From the NCBI GenBank assembly GCA_031216915.1, contig CM062292.1:203939262-204003261 (forward strand): a stretch of DNA of 64,000 bases, given 5' to 3'. Position numbers and translations under genes: made by a program. The DNA is from Pictodentalium vernedei. Its lineage: Eukaryota; Mollusca; Scaphopoda; Dentaliida; Dentaliidae. Below, piece after piece: positions 47,731 through 58,990 of this stretch (the first letter of the stretch is position 1; every line of letters begins with the position of its first letter). Below the pieces are notes generated by a model. The model was given only the letters and a program-made list of their open reading frames with translations. It searched no databases and was not told the origin of the DNA.

Positions 47731-48809
47731 CCCTTTACCCAACGTAACGGCAAAAATGGGCCAGTGCTATTCACAAAAATCACCATTCAGTTTTTTATAC
47801 TGTACTAATGACCCAGACATAGCTGGTGCTAACTCTTAAAATATAGGGCCAAACACAAATTTTGCCCCCCAATCCCCAAAATTTGCATCTAAAACCAAAG
47901 AAAACATGTCCTGAAAGGCCCTCCACACTTCGCCCCTACTGCGCATGCGCAGTGTCAAGGACGTTCCAAAATTGGCGCCATTAATCATTCTAAGTTTGGC
48001 CCTTCATCAGTTAACATCTGACTGATCTTTGTGCTTATAAATCTCAGTTTAAATGATGCCAGACACATAAATATTAGTGAAATGGTGATTCTGAGGAGGA
48101 TAGAGAAGGAGGAGAGGAAAAAAATGTGTGACAGAATATTATCAGGGCTGTAACTTAAAAATTTTTTAATGAAATTATGTTAAGTTACCTATTTTCGAGG
48201 CAGCAGCCATTTTGTTGTCATTCTGATTATTTAGTTACACTGTTTTTTAAGTGTTTTCCTCTCTCCCTGTCCTTTAAGTCCCCCCCTTGCTATTCTCCCA
48301 TGCTTTTGGCATAGTTTTTGTAATTATTATTACTAAATTTTCTTGGGAGTTTTAGCTGAATAACAGAATGAATTCTGTTCTTTTCCCCATGTTTACGTCT
48401 TCACCTACGGGTGGTTAGGCGTTGTGTTCTGCATCTACCATCTGATGTTCTGCAGTTTCTTCCCTAGAAGTCTCTGTTTTGCATCAGATAGTGTATTTTT
48501 GGTAACTGATTTCGGGCCTGGGTGCCTGGAGTCTTATTTTAGTGTTTTTACACTCATTGTTTACATTTACAACAGCCCTCTGTGTGAGGGGGGGATTTCT
48601 GGAAAATAATATCTTGATGTTATTTTAATCATAACTAGATACATTATTATTGTTCGTAAGTGTTGAATAAATTGTTTAAAATATTTTTAAAATTTTTGTC
48701 CACACGTAGGCTTGGGATCCATTGGGGCTCAACGTTAATTTTCAGAAACTTGGGCTGTTCTAAAAAAATATTTTTTCAAAATATTTTGATTTCAATTATT
48801 TTTTCTATA

Positions 48810-49059
48810 TTAACTGGTAAAGTGCTAAATTATTTTTGGCCATCAAAATTTGTTCACATGTGTTTGCCTTGTTACAAGTTATAGGAGAGTGCCCACAGGC
48901 ACTCTCCTATAAATTGTAACAAAGCAAATCATAACAGACTAAATAATATCACCTCAAAGATAATACTAAGCACAGCACTTGAATTTGAGGCCTTTAAGTT
49001 GCAGTACCTATGCTTGAGAATAAAGCCCAAATATGGGCTTCCAGCACTCTACCAGTTAA
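48810..49059. mobile_element. MITE inserted in DIRS-like copy 3
   Basis: Ends TTAACTGGTAAAGTGCT and AGCACTCTACCAGTTAA are complementary, and the centre is the hairpin GTTATAGGAGAGTGCC-CACA-GGCACTCTCCTATAAATTG (about 48878-48919). Copy 2 lacks these 250 bases at the matching position (26457). Three bases next to the right end (TGG) are not explained by a simple duplication, so I do not name the superfamily. Confidence 0.82.
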
Positions 49060-52000
49060 TGGATCATATTATTATTATGTATTTTGATTGCCAGGGGTTA
49101 GTGCGAGTACCAGGACTTGTTTTCTTTTCACATTGAAAGGATATTGATCATTTGTATTAAGAGGAAGTCTTCCTCTGACTTTATAATCATTCTATATGTG
49201 GTCAGTGTACTCGCATTAACTCCTGTTCTGTATCGTATGATTTCGATGACAATATGGGAAGCGTATGTCACGGTATGTTATTGGGGAATTGGACACTCCG
49301 GTCCTTTCCCCGCAGGGTCACTCTACTTTATCAATTTCTATTTCAGACGATCAAGATTAGGGTGATGTATCTGTGATGTCTTCCAACAGTGTGCCTCCGT
49401 CGTCACAATTAATGAAGGGCTAGCGGAAAAGTGCTCATGTAAATACGCCAATTGCCTAAGAGGACCCTAGTAGGTTCGACGGCCTTTGACGTCCGCTAGC
49501 TCGCCCGGTGTAGCGTCCATTCACCGAATGGTTCGGCAGCCGGGTTCGTCCGTTGCGGTCTAGAAGGAATTTTGGGGTGATGCGAGCACTATAAATTAAC
49601 CTAATGCTCACCCAGTGACGGCGGATCGGAGGGAGAACGGAGGAAGCCTTTTAGTCCAGTTCATAGCTCGTTCCGGTCCATCTGGACGGCAAGCGAGAGA
49701 GGCCCCTCTCTCGTTCAACAACATCTGGCCCCAGATGTTGTGGTACAAAATGTGTCGCAAGCGGAGCATACGTCCGTCGCTCGGGACGCTCCGTTGTATA
49801 GGCAGTCCGCGGAGACTGCTGAGGCTTCCTCTTCTCGTCAGCGCACACGACCGCCGCTTGGCTGCGTGACCGCCAATATATTACCAGCTTCGCCGATCAA
49901 GGATTCTTCGGCGACCAGGTCACACCATCCGGTAGCCAGGGACACGAGGCCTGCAGACTCCGGACGTTCGCATAGGAAGTGTGCGGGAGTCAACGTACAC
50001 GGAGCTTCCGGCGGCAATGCATCGTAAGACCGCTACTGCACAGGCCTCGGGAACGGACGTGCTTTCCTTAATAGCACAGTTTATCGCAGCATCCCAGCAT
50101 CAACTGAATCTGTCGCATATATTTTATCCGACGATGCTGGGTCGGGACGCTCCGCGGAAGCGGGTACGGACGTCCGAAAGTTTCATCCGGTCCGACGGGA
50201 TACCGAAAGGGTTTTGGAGGATTTCGAGCTTTTCCTTTCGGAACAACATATGCTGTTGTGTATGTCATCTGACTTGGTCTTCTACAGCTTCTTTCGTCGG
50301 ACCAGAATGCTGCGATGCCGGATAAGAAACTGATAGCGTCGGTGGACTTAGAAATTTTTGGTTCAGTTCAGGGACATCGTCCCTCAGTTCCGACATAGTC
50401 CAATAATGTCACACAAACTTTCGAATTATTGAACGACGCTATATATATTATTATTTTATGCTTGCTATAACCAAGCATTTCTGGTTTCTTGTTCGCAGAG
50501 TTACGGAGATGTCTTTCAAAAGTGTGCCTCTGTCGTCATAGTTAATGAAGAGCTAGCGGCAATAAGTGCTCATGGAATATGTCTATCGCCTACGGAGTGA
50601 CATTCGCTAGCTCACCCGGTGTAGCGTACATTCATCGAATGGTTCGGCTGCCGGGTTCGTCCGTTGCGGTCTAGGAAGGAGATTTGGGTGATGCGAGCAC
50701 TTTAATTACTTTAGTACTCACCCAGTGACGGCAGATTGAGGACAGATCGGAGGAAGCCTGTTAGTCCGGTTCCTGGCTTGTCCAGGTCCGTCCGGGCTGT
50801 GAGCGAGAGAGGTCCCTCTCTCGTCCAACAACATAGGGGACCGCATGTTGTGGTTCAGATATTTTACATTCGGAGCATATGTCCGTCGGTCGGGACGCTC
50901 CGTTATATTGACAGTCCGAGAGACTGTCCTTAATGCTTCCTCATCCTCACAGCAGGGCACACGACCGCACATTGGCTACGTGACCTCGAGTATCCGATCA
51001 GTTTCGTCATTCAGTGATTCCACGGCGAATAGGTCGCGCCATCCAGTAGCCAAGGGACACGAGGCCTATACACTCCGTTCGCTCGCATATTGGTAGTATG
51101 CACGGGGTAACGATCACGGAGCTTCCAGCGGCAATGCATCGAAAGACCGCTTCTCCTCAGGCCTCAGTGACGGACGTGCTATCCGAGTTAGCACAGTTGT
51201 TTCGCAGCATCCCAGCAATTGACAGTTTCTCGGTCGAATCAGGAATTATCCGACGGTGCTGGGTTGGTGCGGTCCGCGGTTGCATCAGGTACGGACGACC
51301 GAACGCTTTATAGGGTCCGACAGGATGGCGAAAGGGATTCGAAAGATTTCGAATTTTCCCTTTAGTAGTATCGGAAGCTGCCTTTCATATCTTCTGGCAT
51401 TATCTTCCAGTGATTGTTATTTCGGACTTCATTGCTGCGATCTTGGATAAGAGACTTATAGCGTCATTGGACTCGGATTTTTCGATCGGTTCAGGGACAT
51501 TGTCCCTGACTTACCGACGCAGTCCAATATTGTCATTACAACATATGTTTTATTTTTCGACGCTATATATATATATATACAAGCCTGCTACCAAGCATGA
51601 TAGTTTAGTTTCTTGTCCGCGTTGCTCATTTCTGCCATTTTATCATTTATACGAATAGTTTATTTTGGCAGAGCAGGGCATACCTAGAGTTCATATGCGT
51701 CTAGACGGTGTGGTTAAAGACTGGATATATTCTTTTTCGCCGTTTATGTCTTTTCCAATTTCAATGTTGGAAACGACATGATGTATAGTAGACTTAACTT
51801 AGACGCTTTATCATACGTAATCCGCCTTACTGAGGCGTTATCATTACGTCTTCAAGAAAAGATTTACGGGATATTATTCTCAATGTAATTTCTTTTGAGG
51901 GCAGTAGTTTGTTCACGTATAACTCCGCCCTTCAGTGGCTGATTGGAGTTGGTTAGACGTGACGCAGCCCTAGCTACATCCACACACGTGGATAGTAAGG

Positions 52001-54564
52001 TTAAGAACTCTCTCAGAGTCGCTTCGTTCTCGGAGGAGCTTCTCTTCGACGGCAACTTTTCGGCAATCCATGAATTGCTCGATTTACACGTTCTCTTGTC
52101 TATCTAGTGTTACAAGAGATTCAGACTGGGGCAAACATTCGGTGGTTGACTCAGAGAGTGCCACCGCAGTTGCCGGACCCGAGTGTGGCTGTTATGACGG
52201 TTGCCAGTCAAACAGATTGGGATATAATACTGATCCCTACGGATTCGAAGTGCCAGGGTCTTTGGGTTCCGCAGTCTCTTAGCAATCAGTTTTCTTCTGC
52301 GGAATAATGTTTTTTAGGCTTGCTTATGTCATTGCATGAACATTATTCAGAAACGCATGCCCAAATCCTGTCCTTTAATTCGACAGTAGTGGCGTATCTC
52401 CGGAACCAGGGAGGCACTCATTCGTTTCCGTTATTCAATTTAATGGAAAGAATCCGTCTGTTGGTTATAGTACACCAAGTTCTGTTTTGGTCCGTCATAT
52501 TCCGGGTCGTCTGATTGTTTTACCGGACTCCCGTTCTCTTACGGGTCGCTTGTTGCTGTCAGAATGGACTCTCAACAAACAAGTATTCAATCAGATTTGC
52601 TATCTATGGGAGCGCCCAATGATGATTTATTTACGACACAGCTTGCTAATCAATTGCAGACGTATGTGTTGGCTTGTCCAGATCTCTGAGCTAATGTTGT
52701 TAACGCTCTATTGATCTATAGGACGGAATGACAGGATACGCGTATCCTCCGGCGCTGTTGTTTCAGCAGGTATTGCTAAGATAAACAACCACAATACATT
52801 TCTGTTGATAGCATCTCTATCTTCACAGAGATCATGGGTAATTTACTCTCTTGTCTACTGTGGGTCTTAACGTGAAATCTTCCTCTATGTGAGGATCTTT
52901 TTTCACTGGGTAAATCGTGTCATCTTTATTACAACCCGCAAGGTCGCAACCTTCATGTATTCCGTTGTGTGGTCCGTATTGCATTGTAAGGACTGTACTG
53001 GACGAGCTTTGGACGCGATTTCTTTCTATAGGAGATCCTCTTCTTCGCTATTCTATGCAGCTAAAGTGGAGGCTCTTCCGTCGTTGGTGTAGGGATCATT
53101 ATGTTCATATTGTTGATCCCTCCATACTACTCATTGCAATTTTTTAGTATACTTGTTTCACAAGATCTACTGCAGCCTGTTATTTTTAAGGTTATAGGTT
53201 TATGTTACCTCATACCTATGCACTCTACGATAGTTTACAATTGAGTCTTTTGTCTCTTTATCTAAGTCAGTTAGTAACTTTTTGATAAATAGACTTAGAA
53301 TCTTTAGATTAAATTCCTATATGGATTTTAACTTCGGTTCTTTTTTAGCTAAGTAATGATTTGAGCCTCTGGAAACAGTAGTTTTCAAATTCTGACCTTT
53401 TAGACAGTAATTCTGTTGGTTTCTCTTTTACTGTAGAGTCAGTGAGTTTCATGCACTATCGATGGATGATTTTCACTTTCGTAGTTTCGGAATCACTACT
53501 TCCGTTACTATTTAGGTTGGATTTTTGCATAAGAGTTAGGCTCCTATTATCCGGAACCTATTATTTTTAAGGTCCTTCTGTCTTCGTATGGGCATAGGCC
53601 TTTACTCTTTCCGGGTACAGTTTATGTATTTATAAACAGATATCTGTTTATTACTATGGGCGTAAGCTTCTTCTGTCTTTGATGCCTAGTAGAAGGACGT
53701 TACGCTCCATTTTATTGTTAATGGATTCTATTAACTATCGGTACTGCTTATGGTATATCATTGACTTAGCAGTTGTGCTTAAGATTTCGGCTCATGAAGT
53801 AAGAGTTCTTCTACTTCTTGGGCTTACATTAATAGTGTCGCTATTATAGATTTTTGAAGGCCGCTCATTGCGCTCAGCCATCCACATTCATGAATTTTAT
53901 CTCAGAAATATCGAGTCCATTTCTGGAGGCCTCTATTGTTAGGTCTATTATCTACTGCTCAGAATGTCATTCACTTAACAGTTGCTACTATAGCTAGGTA
54001 GGCTGTCTGTTTCGGCAGTGTCTCCGTTCTGCTGCCCTCTTCGCTCTGGGCTATTTGACCCAGGGCAAGAAAAAGGGGGGGGGGGGGAGGGTGTTCCCTT
54101 GGGTCACCTGTTTTTACTATGAAAACAAGGGGATACCTCCTCCGGAGTTAGTAATTCTGAGCTGTTATTGGGATGGTTGTTTAGTGAGAAGTTTAGGTTT
54201 TTAAAATTCATTCAAGTCTTAGTTTTTAAAGTATAGCTTTTGAATATTGCATATGTCAACGGACATGATTATGCAATCCTCAGACACTTTTAGGAGTATA
54301 AGAGTCTCTATTCTCTAGACTTACTTTATTTATTGGCTTACTTTAAAAATTATTAGTATAAGGATTATATTGGATATTAATAGAGTACATGGATGTATGA
54401 AGCTCAATTTTGGAAGGTGTTGTATCTTTCTAATTTATCATAAATAAGAAAGATACATGTAAGGCCTATTACTTCTTTTTCCCTACAGGGGATGACTCTA
54501 TTTTATTTTATTGAGCGTATTCCATTTTGCTCTATGTCCTTGGCCCTCCAGCCTTTTTACTCTT

Positions 54565-54652
54565 CAGCTATGTCTGGGTCATTGGTACAGTATAAAAATG
54601 TTAAAAAATTTATAGTAATTTCTATATTTTTTATACTTACCAATGACCCAGA
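54565..54652. repeat. Internal complementary region of DIRS-like copy 3
   Basis: It is the complement of the left end followed by the complement of the right end, as in copy 2. The segment TAGTAATTTCTATATTTTTT is the exact complement of this copy's own right end, and differs from copy 2 at the same base at which the two right ends differ. Confidence 0.88.
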
Positions 54653-55092
54653 CGGGGATGGCCCTCCCAGGAGTTGGGAACTCTTGCCTCCCCGCTGAGT
54701 ACATAGCGCTTACCAGGCACTGGTTATTAGAATGATTAATGGCGCCAATTTGCAGTAGGGGCGAAGTGTGGAGGGCCTTTCAGGACATGTTTTCTTTGGT
54801 TTTAGATGCAAATTTTGGGGATTGGGGGGCAAAATTTGTGTTTGGCCCTATATTTTAAGAGTTAGCACCAGCTATGTCTGGGTCATTGGTAAGTATAAAA
54901 AATATAGAAATTACTATAAATTTTTTAACATTTCATCATTTTTTTCATTTTTTGTTCCCAAAACATAGCTTATTACCCCTCTTTGGAATGAGCTCATTGA
55001 GCTCATATGTTTTTGTTTCAAAAAATGAAAACAAATAGTTATTCAGTAATTTTGTTTGAAAGTGTCATCTGTCTTTCGTGTTAGGTAGAAAG

Positions 55093-55639
55093 TTACCCGT
55101 TACATACTGCCCACAGTTTTCATTTGGCAAAAAAAGTGGAATGGGCATGACCCTAAAGCTGTGATGGAGATTGAGGAATGCAAGATGTTATGCAATTTTC
55201 AGTTACAGACCGATCATGAGTTGTAACTTAGAGCACTCTGATCACAAATCAGTTTCTTGATCCGAACATGATCCTATCAAAATTTTCTAAACAAGTGGGT
55301 CAAGATTTGCTATAAAAGCACTGCATAAATCAGGACCACTTCAAAAAAAAAAAAAAAAAAATGGCATCTAAGATTCATTGCTCTTGCATTTGCTTTTTAG
55401 ACAGGTGAACTTCTAGTGTTATGTGAAAGCAGACAGAGAATTTCAACTGGGTTGTGCCCCATTCATAATCCATTCCAAATTCTCTTTATGCTTTTGTGAT
55501 TACAGTACTGTATAGATAATCACCTGGAAGTTGTGCTTCTTGATAAAGCTATTAAAAAAATTCTTGTTTCTCAGGCACCTCCATCGTCATAGAAAATCTG
55601 CCTCGTCACCTTTTTTTCACCCAAAAATCTCTAATATGA
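55093..55639. other. Intron 3 sequence, no feature recognised
   Basis: Anonymous apart from an A-run at 55345-55361 and a GACAGAGAATTTCAACTGGG word (about 55433) that recurs loosely elsewhere in the introns. Confidence 0.5.
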
Positions 55640-55740
55640 CATTATTATGCACTTGTAGGACAAATATTTTACCAACTGTACTTTGTTTGACAGAGCTCGC
55701 AGAGCTCTGTCAAATAAGATATAGTTGGTTAAATTTTCAG
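55640..55740. repeat. Hairpin with the same core as the pogo-like MITEs
   Basis: TTTGACAGAGCTCGCAGAGCTCTGTCAAA (about 55687-55715) is a near-perfect palindrome extended by TTTTACCAACTGTA and TATAGTTGGTTAAA. The core matches the central hairpins at about 39714 and 45781, but the outer TTAATTGAATA arms of those elements are missing. Confidence 0.7.
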
Positions 55741-55895
55741 CTGCATTATGGGAATTTTCACTGCTGAAAACATTGGTTTTGCCACATAATAGTGTAAGTA
55801 GTTAAATTTCTGATTCCAATTGTTTGCAGAACCAACATAAAAAAAAGAAAAAAAAGCCTCTGTTCCTCATCATAAAATTGAGGAAAAATTGCCTG

Positions 55896-57561
55896 TGAAA
55901 CCAGGGGGGGGGGGGGGGGGGTCTTCCAAAAAATTCCGGACACAAGGCCGGGGTGGGTGGGTGGCCAGATGGGGGCCAAAACACCTTTTTTCCTGGAGTT
56001 GCAATTTTTTTCCTGGTGGTTTTTTTTCAAATTATTTTCACATAACAAGGCTATATTGTTGTTTAGTAGTCTAATAGGCACCTGTTTGTCAGGTAGGGTT
56101 AGTGAATAAGGCCCCACTAGGCTGATTAGGGGATTTGTTCTCTTTTTTGTAAATTAAATTAGATGCATTAAAGAATTGTGTACTCCAGTTTGACTAAAAA
56201 CAATCAGTGGAAATTTATGAATTTTAATTTGGGAATGGTTAACATAATTTTCATAGCTGAATCATCACGGCACAATTTGGATTTTACAAGAGTAGAAAGG
56301 GGGTTTAGCAGAACATCTAAAAGAATGTAAAAAATTTATGGAAAATAATCTAAATGCCCAGTTTCTATGAGTAGAGCTCTTGTAACCTGAAACTAATGAA
56401 AATTCTCACTGTGCATTTTTGATATAAAACCCCACTTATTTAATTCAAGCTCATACTGATAGTACCAGGGTTTTCACAGAGGGTTTGTCTGGCCATCTTG
56501 TGAAAACATGAAACAAAAGTTACAGTTAATATTTGAATTGAAAACTGACCCTGACTGAGCCAGAGTATATAGATGAGTAGCTGAGCATAATACTATGCAG
56601 CAAAAGAAGATTATTTTAATCCTCTATTTGATGTTCACAAAAATAGTCTAATTCTTACATTATATGCTGTTATATGCAGAAATCAATGCTGACATTTTTT
56701 CGGAGACAGACCAGGACGGAGAGTGTTACAATAGTGTTAGGTTACAGATTTTCAGCTTTCCTACGCTATCTACTATCTTTTGAGTAGTGACAATTGGCTG
56801 AAACCTCAAGCCTAGACACTTAGCCTGTAGTCAGGTCATTAAAATTAAAACTTCTTCACTAAATTTAAACTGTTTCTTCAGTCTCGGAACTTAACACATG
56901 AATGATAATTATTATGAGAGCATTGAGGCCAGAACTTTCAGTTCAGCATTTGTAATTCATGCATTTCAATAATATGCCAGTATACATTACGCCATAGTGT
57001 ATATAGGCATATTATTGAAATGCATGAATTACAAATGCTCAACTGAAAGTTCTGTCGTCAGGTATTAGAACCACCAGAACATAAAGATGTGAAAAAAACA
57101 GTTATCAGGATGAAACAATCCTGGGTAATATTAGGTTCAGCACCAATTCCAACTCAAGAATCAATCAGTTCCTCGAAAGTTTTCTCACAACGAAAAATAA
57201 CGATGAAATTTTTCCCAGTAAAAATAAATGCGTGCTTGATAACAAAGGAGTTAATAACAATTTTGTTTAGTGAAATCTAAATGCTTCTGTTGATGCTGGT
57301 TGATGTGTACATAATTAGTTTAGACAGTAGATTAGGATTCAAATTAAGGCAAGGATTGACAACTGGAAGCTCAGTGCAATAATTTTTCATTACCCACTGT
57401 GGTGATACACTGAAAAAATATAGGTGGTGGGGTGGGTGTCCAAGTGGTCAGAGGAAAAAAATATTTTTTTTGCACGTGGGTGGGTGGGTGGTGGTCAAAA
57501 GGTGGAAAAAAATATTTTAGGCCTTGTGTCCGGAATTTTTTGGAAGACCCCCCCCTGGTGA
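55896..57561. repeat. Inverted pair of a G-run/TCTTCCAAAAAATTCCGG repeat
   Basis: At 55901-55955 CCAGG and a G-run are followed by GTCTTCCAAAAAATTCCGGA and CACAAGGCC; at about 57520-57561 the complement appears (GGCCTTGTGTCCGGAATTTT and TTGGAAGACCCCCCCCTGG). Both inner flanks are GGTGGGTGGG-rich. This could be one 1.67-kb element with terminal inverted repeats or two opposed copies of a short repeat; I see no transposase between them. Confidence 0.65.
56932..57053. repeat. Long hairpin
   Basis: Arms of about 48 bases (GAACTTTCAGTTCAGCATTT and GTAATTCATGCATTTCAATAATATGCC, then the complements) pair almost perfectly around a 24-base loop. Probably the core of a MITE; the surrounding sequence gives no clear duplication. 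Confidence 0.8.
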
Positions 57562-57805
57562 AACAAGAAATATTTTTATAGGCCAAAAGATTTGTGAAAT
57601 GATAGATTCAGTTTGTTATGGGGATAGCATAGTGAACAGAAGGTGGATAGGAAGGAAAAATAATACCAGAATATAGCAAGAAAGATAAGATTTCTGTGGA
57701 TAGTTAAGGCTGATATATACCTACTTGTAATCTGTGTACTTGAATATTCCAGAGAAGGCCGGGTGTGTATCTTACAAAGATACATAGACAGAACATGATG
57801 TGTGT

Positions 57806-57980
57806 TTGAATCGGTGGGTGTTTTACATAACTCGTTGGAATGGCGTAGTCATATTTCGAGATAGCCTATGGCATAACTCGTTGGAATGGTGTAGTCATAT
57901 TTCAAGAGAGCCTATGGCTCTCACAAAATATGACTACACCATTCCAACGAGTTATGTAAAACGCCCACCGATTCAAACCA
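57806..57980. repeat. Long hairpin with a duplication in one arm only
   Basis: GTTTGAATCGGTGGGTGTTT at the left pairs with GCCCACCGATTCAAAC at the right, and the inner arms CATAACTCGTTGGAATGGTG / CACCATTCCAACGAGTTATG pair as well. In the left arm the segment ATAACTCGTTGGAATGG-GTAGTC through GCCTATGGC occurs twice (57828 and 57875), while the right arm has a single copy. Confidence 0.85.
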
Positions 57981-58149
57981 CTCAACGTTCTGTGTTTATT
58001 AAACATCCCATGCATTAAAATTCGTTTAAATAAACAAATTTTAATTCTGATATTTAAACTCAAAGGTGAAGAGTCCATTTGTTGTCTCCCACTTTTTGAA
58101 AAAAACAGGAGATATTAAATTCGGGGTGTCCTTCCATTCTTCTGTGTTT

Positions 58150-58990
58150 TTCGTTTCCAGACTCTAACTTTCCTTACAGTCAGTCGATTTTGGTGAAATT
58201 TGGGTAGTAGATCACTTTCATCAATTGTGGGTCCAAGTTTGAATATGGGCATTTTCCGTGCATATTTAATTAGATTGCTGAAATTTGATTGGCTGGCGGT
58301 TTCCAGACTCTAACTTTCCTTAAAATCAACCGATTTCGATGAAATACCATATATGGATTACTTTTATCAATACCTAGGTCAAGTTCGAATGTGGGAAATT
58401 TTGTACCGACAATCTGTCTGTCTGCCTGTACGTCTACCCCGTGCATCAACGCACCTCGGACTAAAAGCCGTATTTTTTAACCGATCTTCACGAAACTTCT
58501 TGGGTATCTTTGTTATTATGGTGAGATCAGAATATGTGTTTTGGGGTTTGGTCCAAAATTCAAGATGGCCGCCGGTGGCCATTTTGTTCCGAAATTGGGT
58601 GTAATCAGTTTTTTGTACAGAACTTCTATATGAAACTTTGGATTTGAATAAATTTTTGTATGAATGTTTAGTAACATGCAATACATCTCATATAATATAT
58701 GTTTTGTTCTCGTGCAAAAATTATGCAAATTAGGGAAACTTTGATTTATTCGGTGCTACTACTAATACACAAGTGCACACCTTCCATGTTTTTCGTTTCC
58801 AGACTCTAACTTTCCTTACAGTCAGTCGATTTCAATGAAAATTTGGGTAGTAGATCACTTTCATCAATTGTGTGTCCAAGTTCGAACATGGGCATTTTCC
58901 GTGCTTGTTTAATTAGGTTGCTTAAATTTGATTGGCTGATGGTTTCCAGACTCTAACTTTCCTTGAGAGTCAACCGATTTCAATGAAATT
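58150..58990 (+). repeat. Tandem monomers, family F (about 147 bp), two pairs
   Basis: TTCCAGACTCTAACTTTCCTT starts monomers at 58155, 58301, 58797 and 58944, giving spacings of 146 and 147 within each pair. Each monomer has TCGATTT--GTGAAATTTGGG, GGATTACTTT or GATCACTTTCATCAA and GTCCAAGTTCGAA. Between the pairs is a related body with TCTGTCTGTCTGCCTGTACG and GAAACTTCTTGGGTATCTTTG (58408-58520), similar in style to the CCGTC segments of the other arrays. Confidence 0.8.

Larger units (their letters stand above)
47791..54930 (+). mobile_element. DIRS-like retrotransposon, copy 3, full-ended but reverse-transcriptase-deleted
   Basis: The layout is that of copy 2: left terminal repeat, two 1.14-kb leader/gag units (49374 and 50505), gag text to about 52070, the same junction into RNase H-like text (52107 on), recombinase remnant ending EFYLRNIESI (53892), internal complementary region (54565-54652), right repeat. 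Identity to copy 2 is high over the whole length, including the junction that removes the reverse transcriptase, so both descend from one deleted master. Differences are a 250-bp MITE at 48810, absence of the SINE of copy 2, and loss of about 32 bp in the right repeat. Stops break every domain. Confidence 0.88.
47731..55092. mobile_element. piggyBac-type MITE, family 1, split by DIRS-like copy 3
   Basis: The left part (47731-47790) begins CCCTTTACCCAACGTAACGG after TTAA at 47727-47730 and ends TCACCATTCAGTT. The right part (54931-55092) resumes with TCATTTTTTGTTCCCAAAAC, keeps the worn central hairpin and ends GTGTTAGGTAGAAAG before TTAC, a decayed TTAA. The uninterrupted copy at 10341 shows the same junction as TCACCATTCAGTTTTCC, fixing the insertion point of the retrotransposon. 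Confidence 0.82.
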
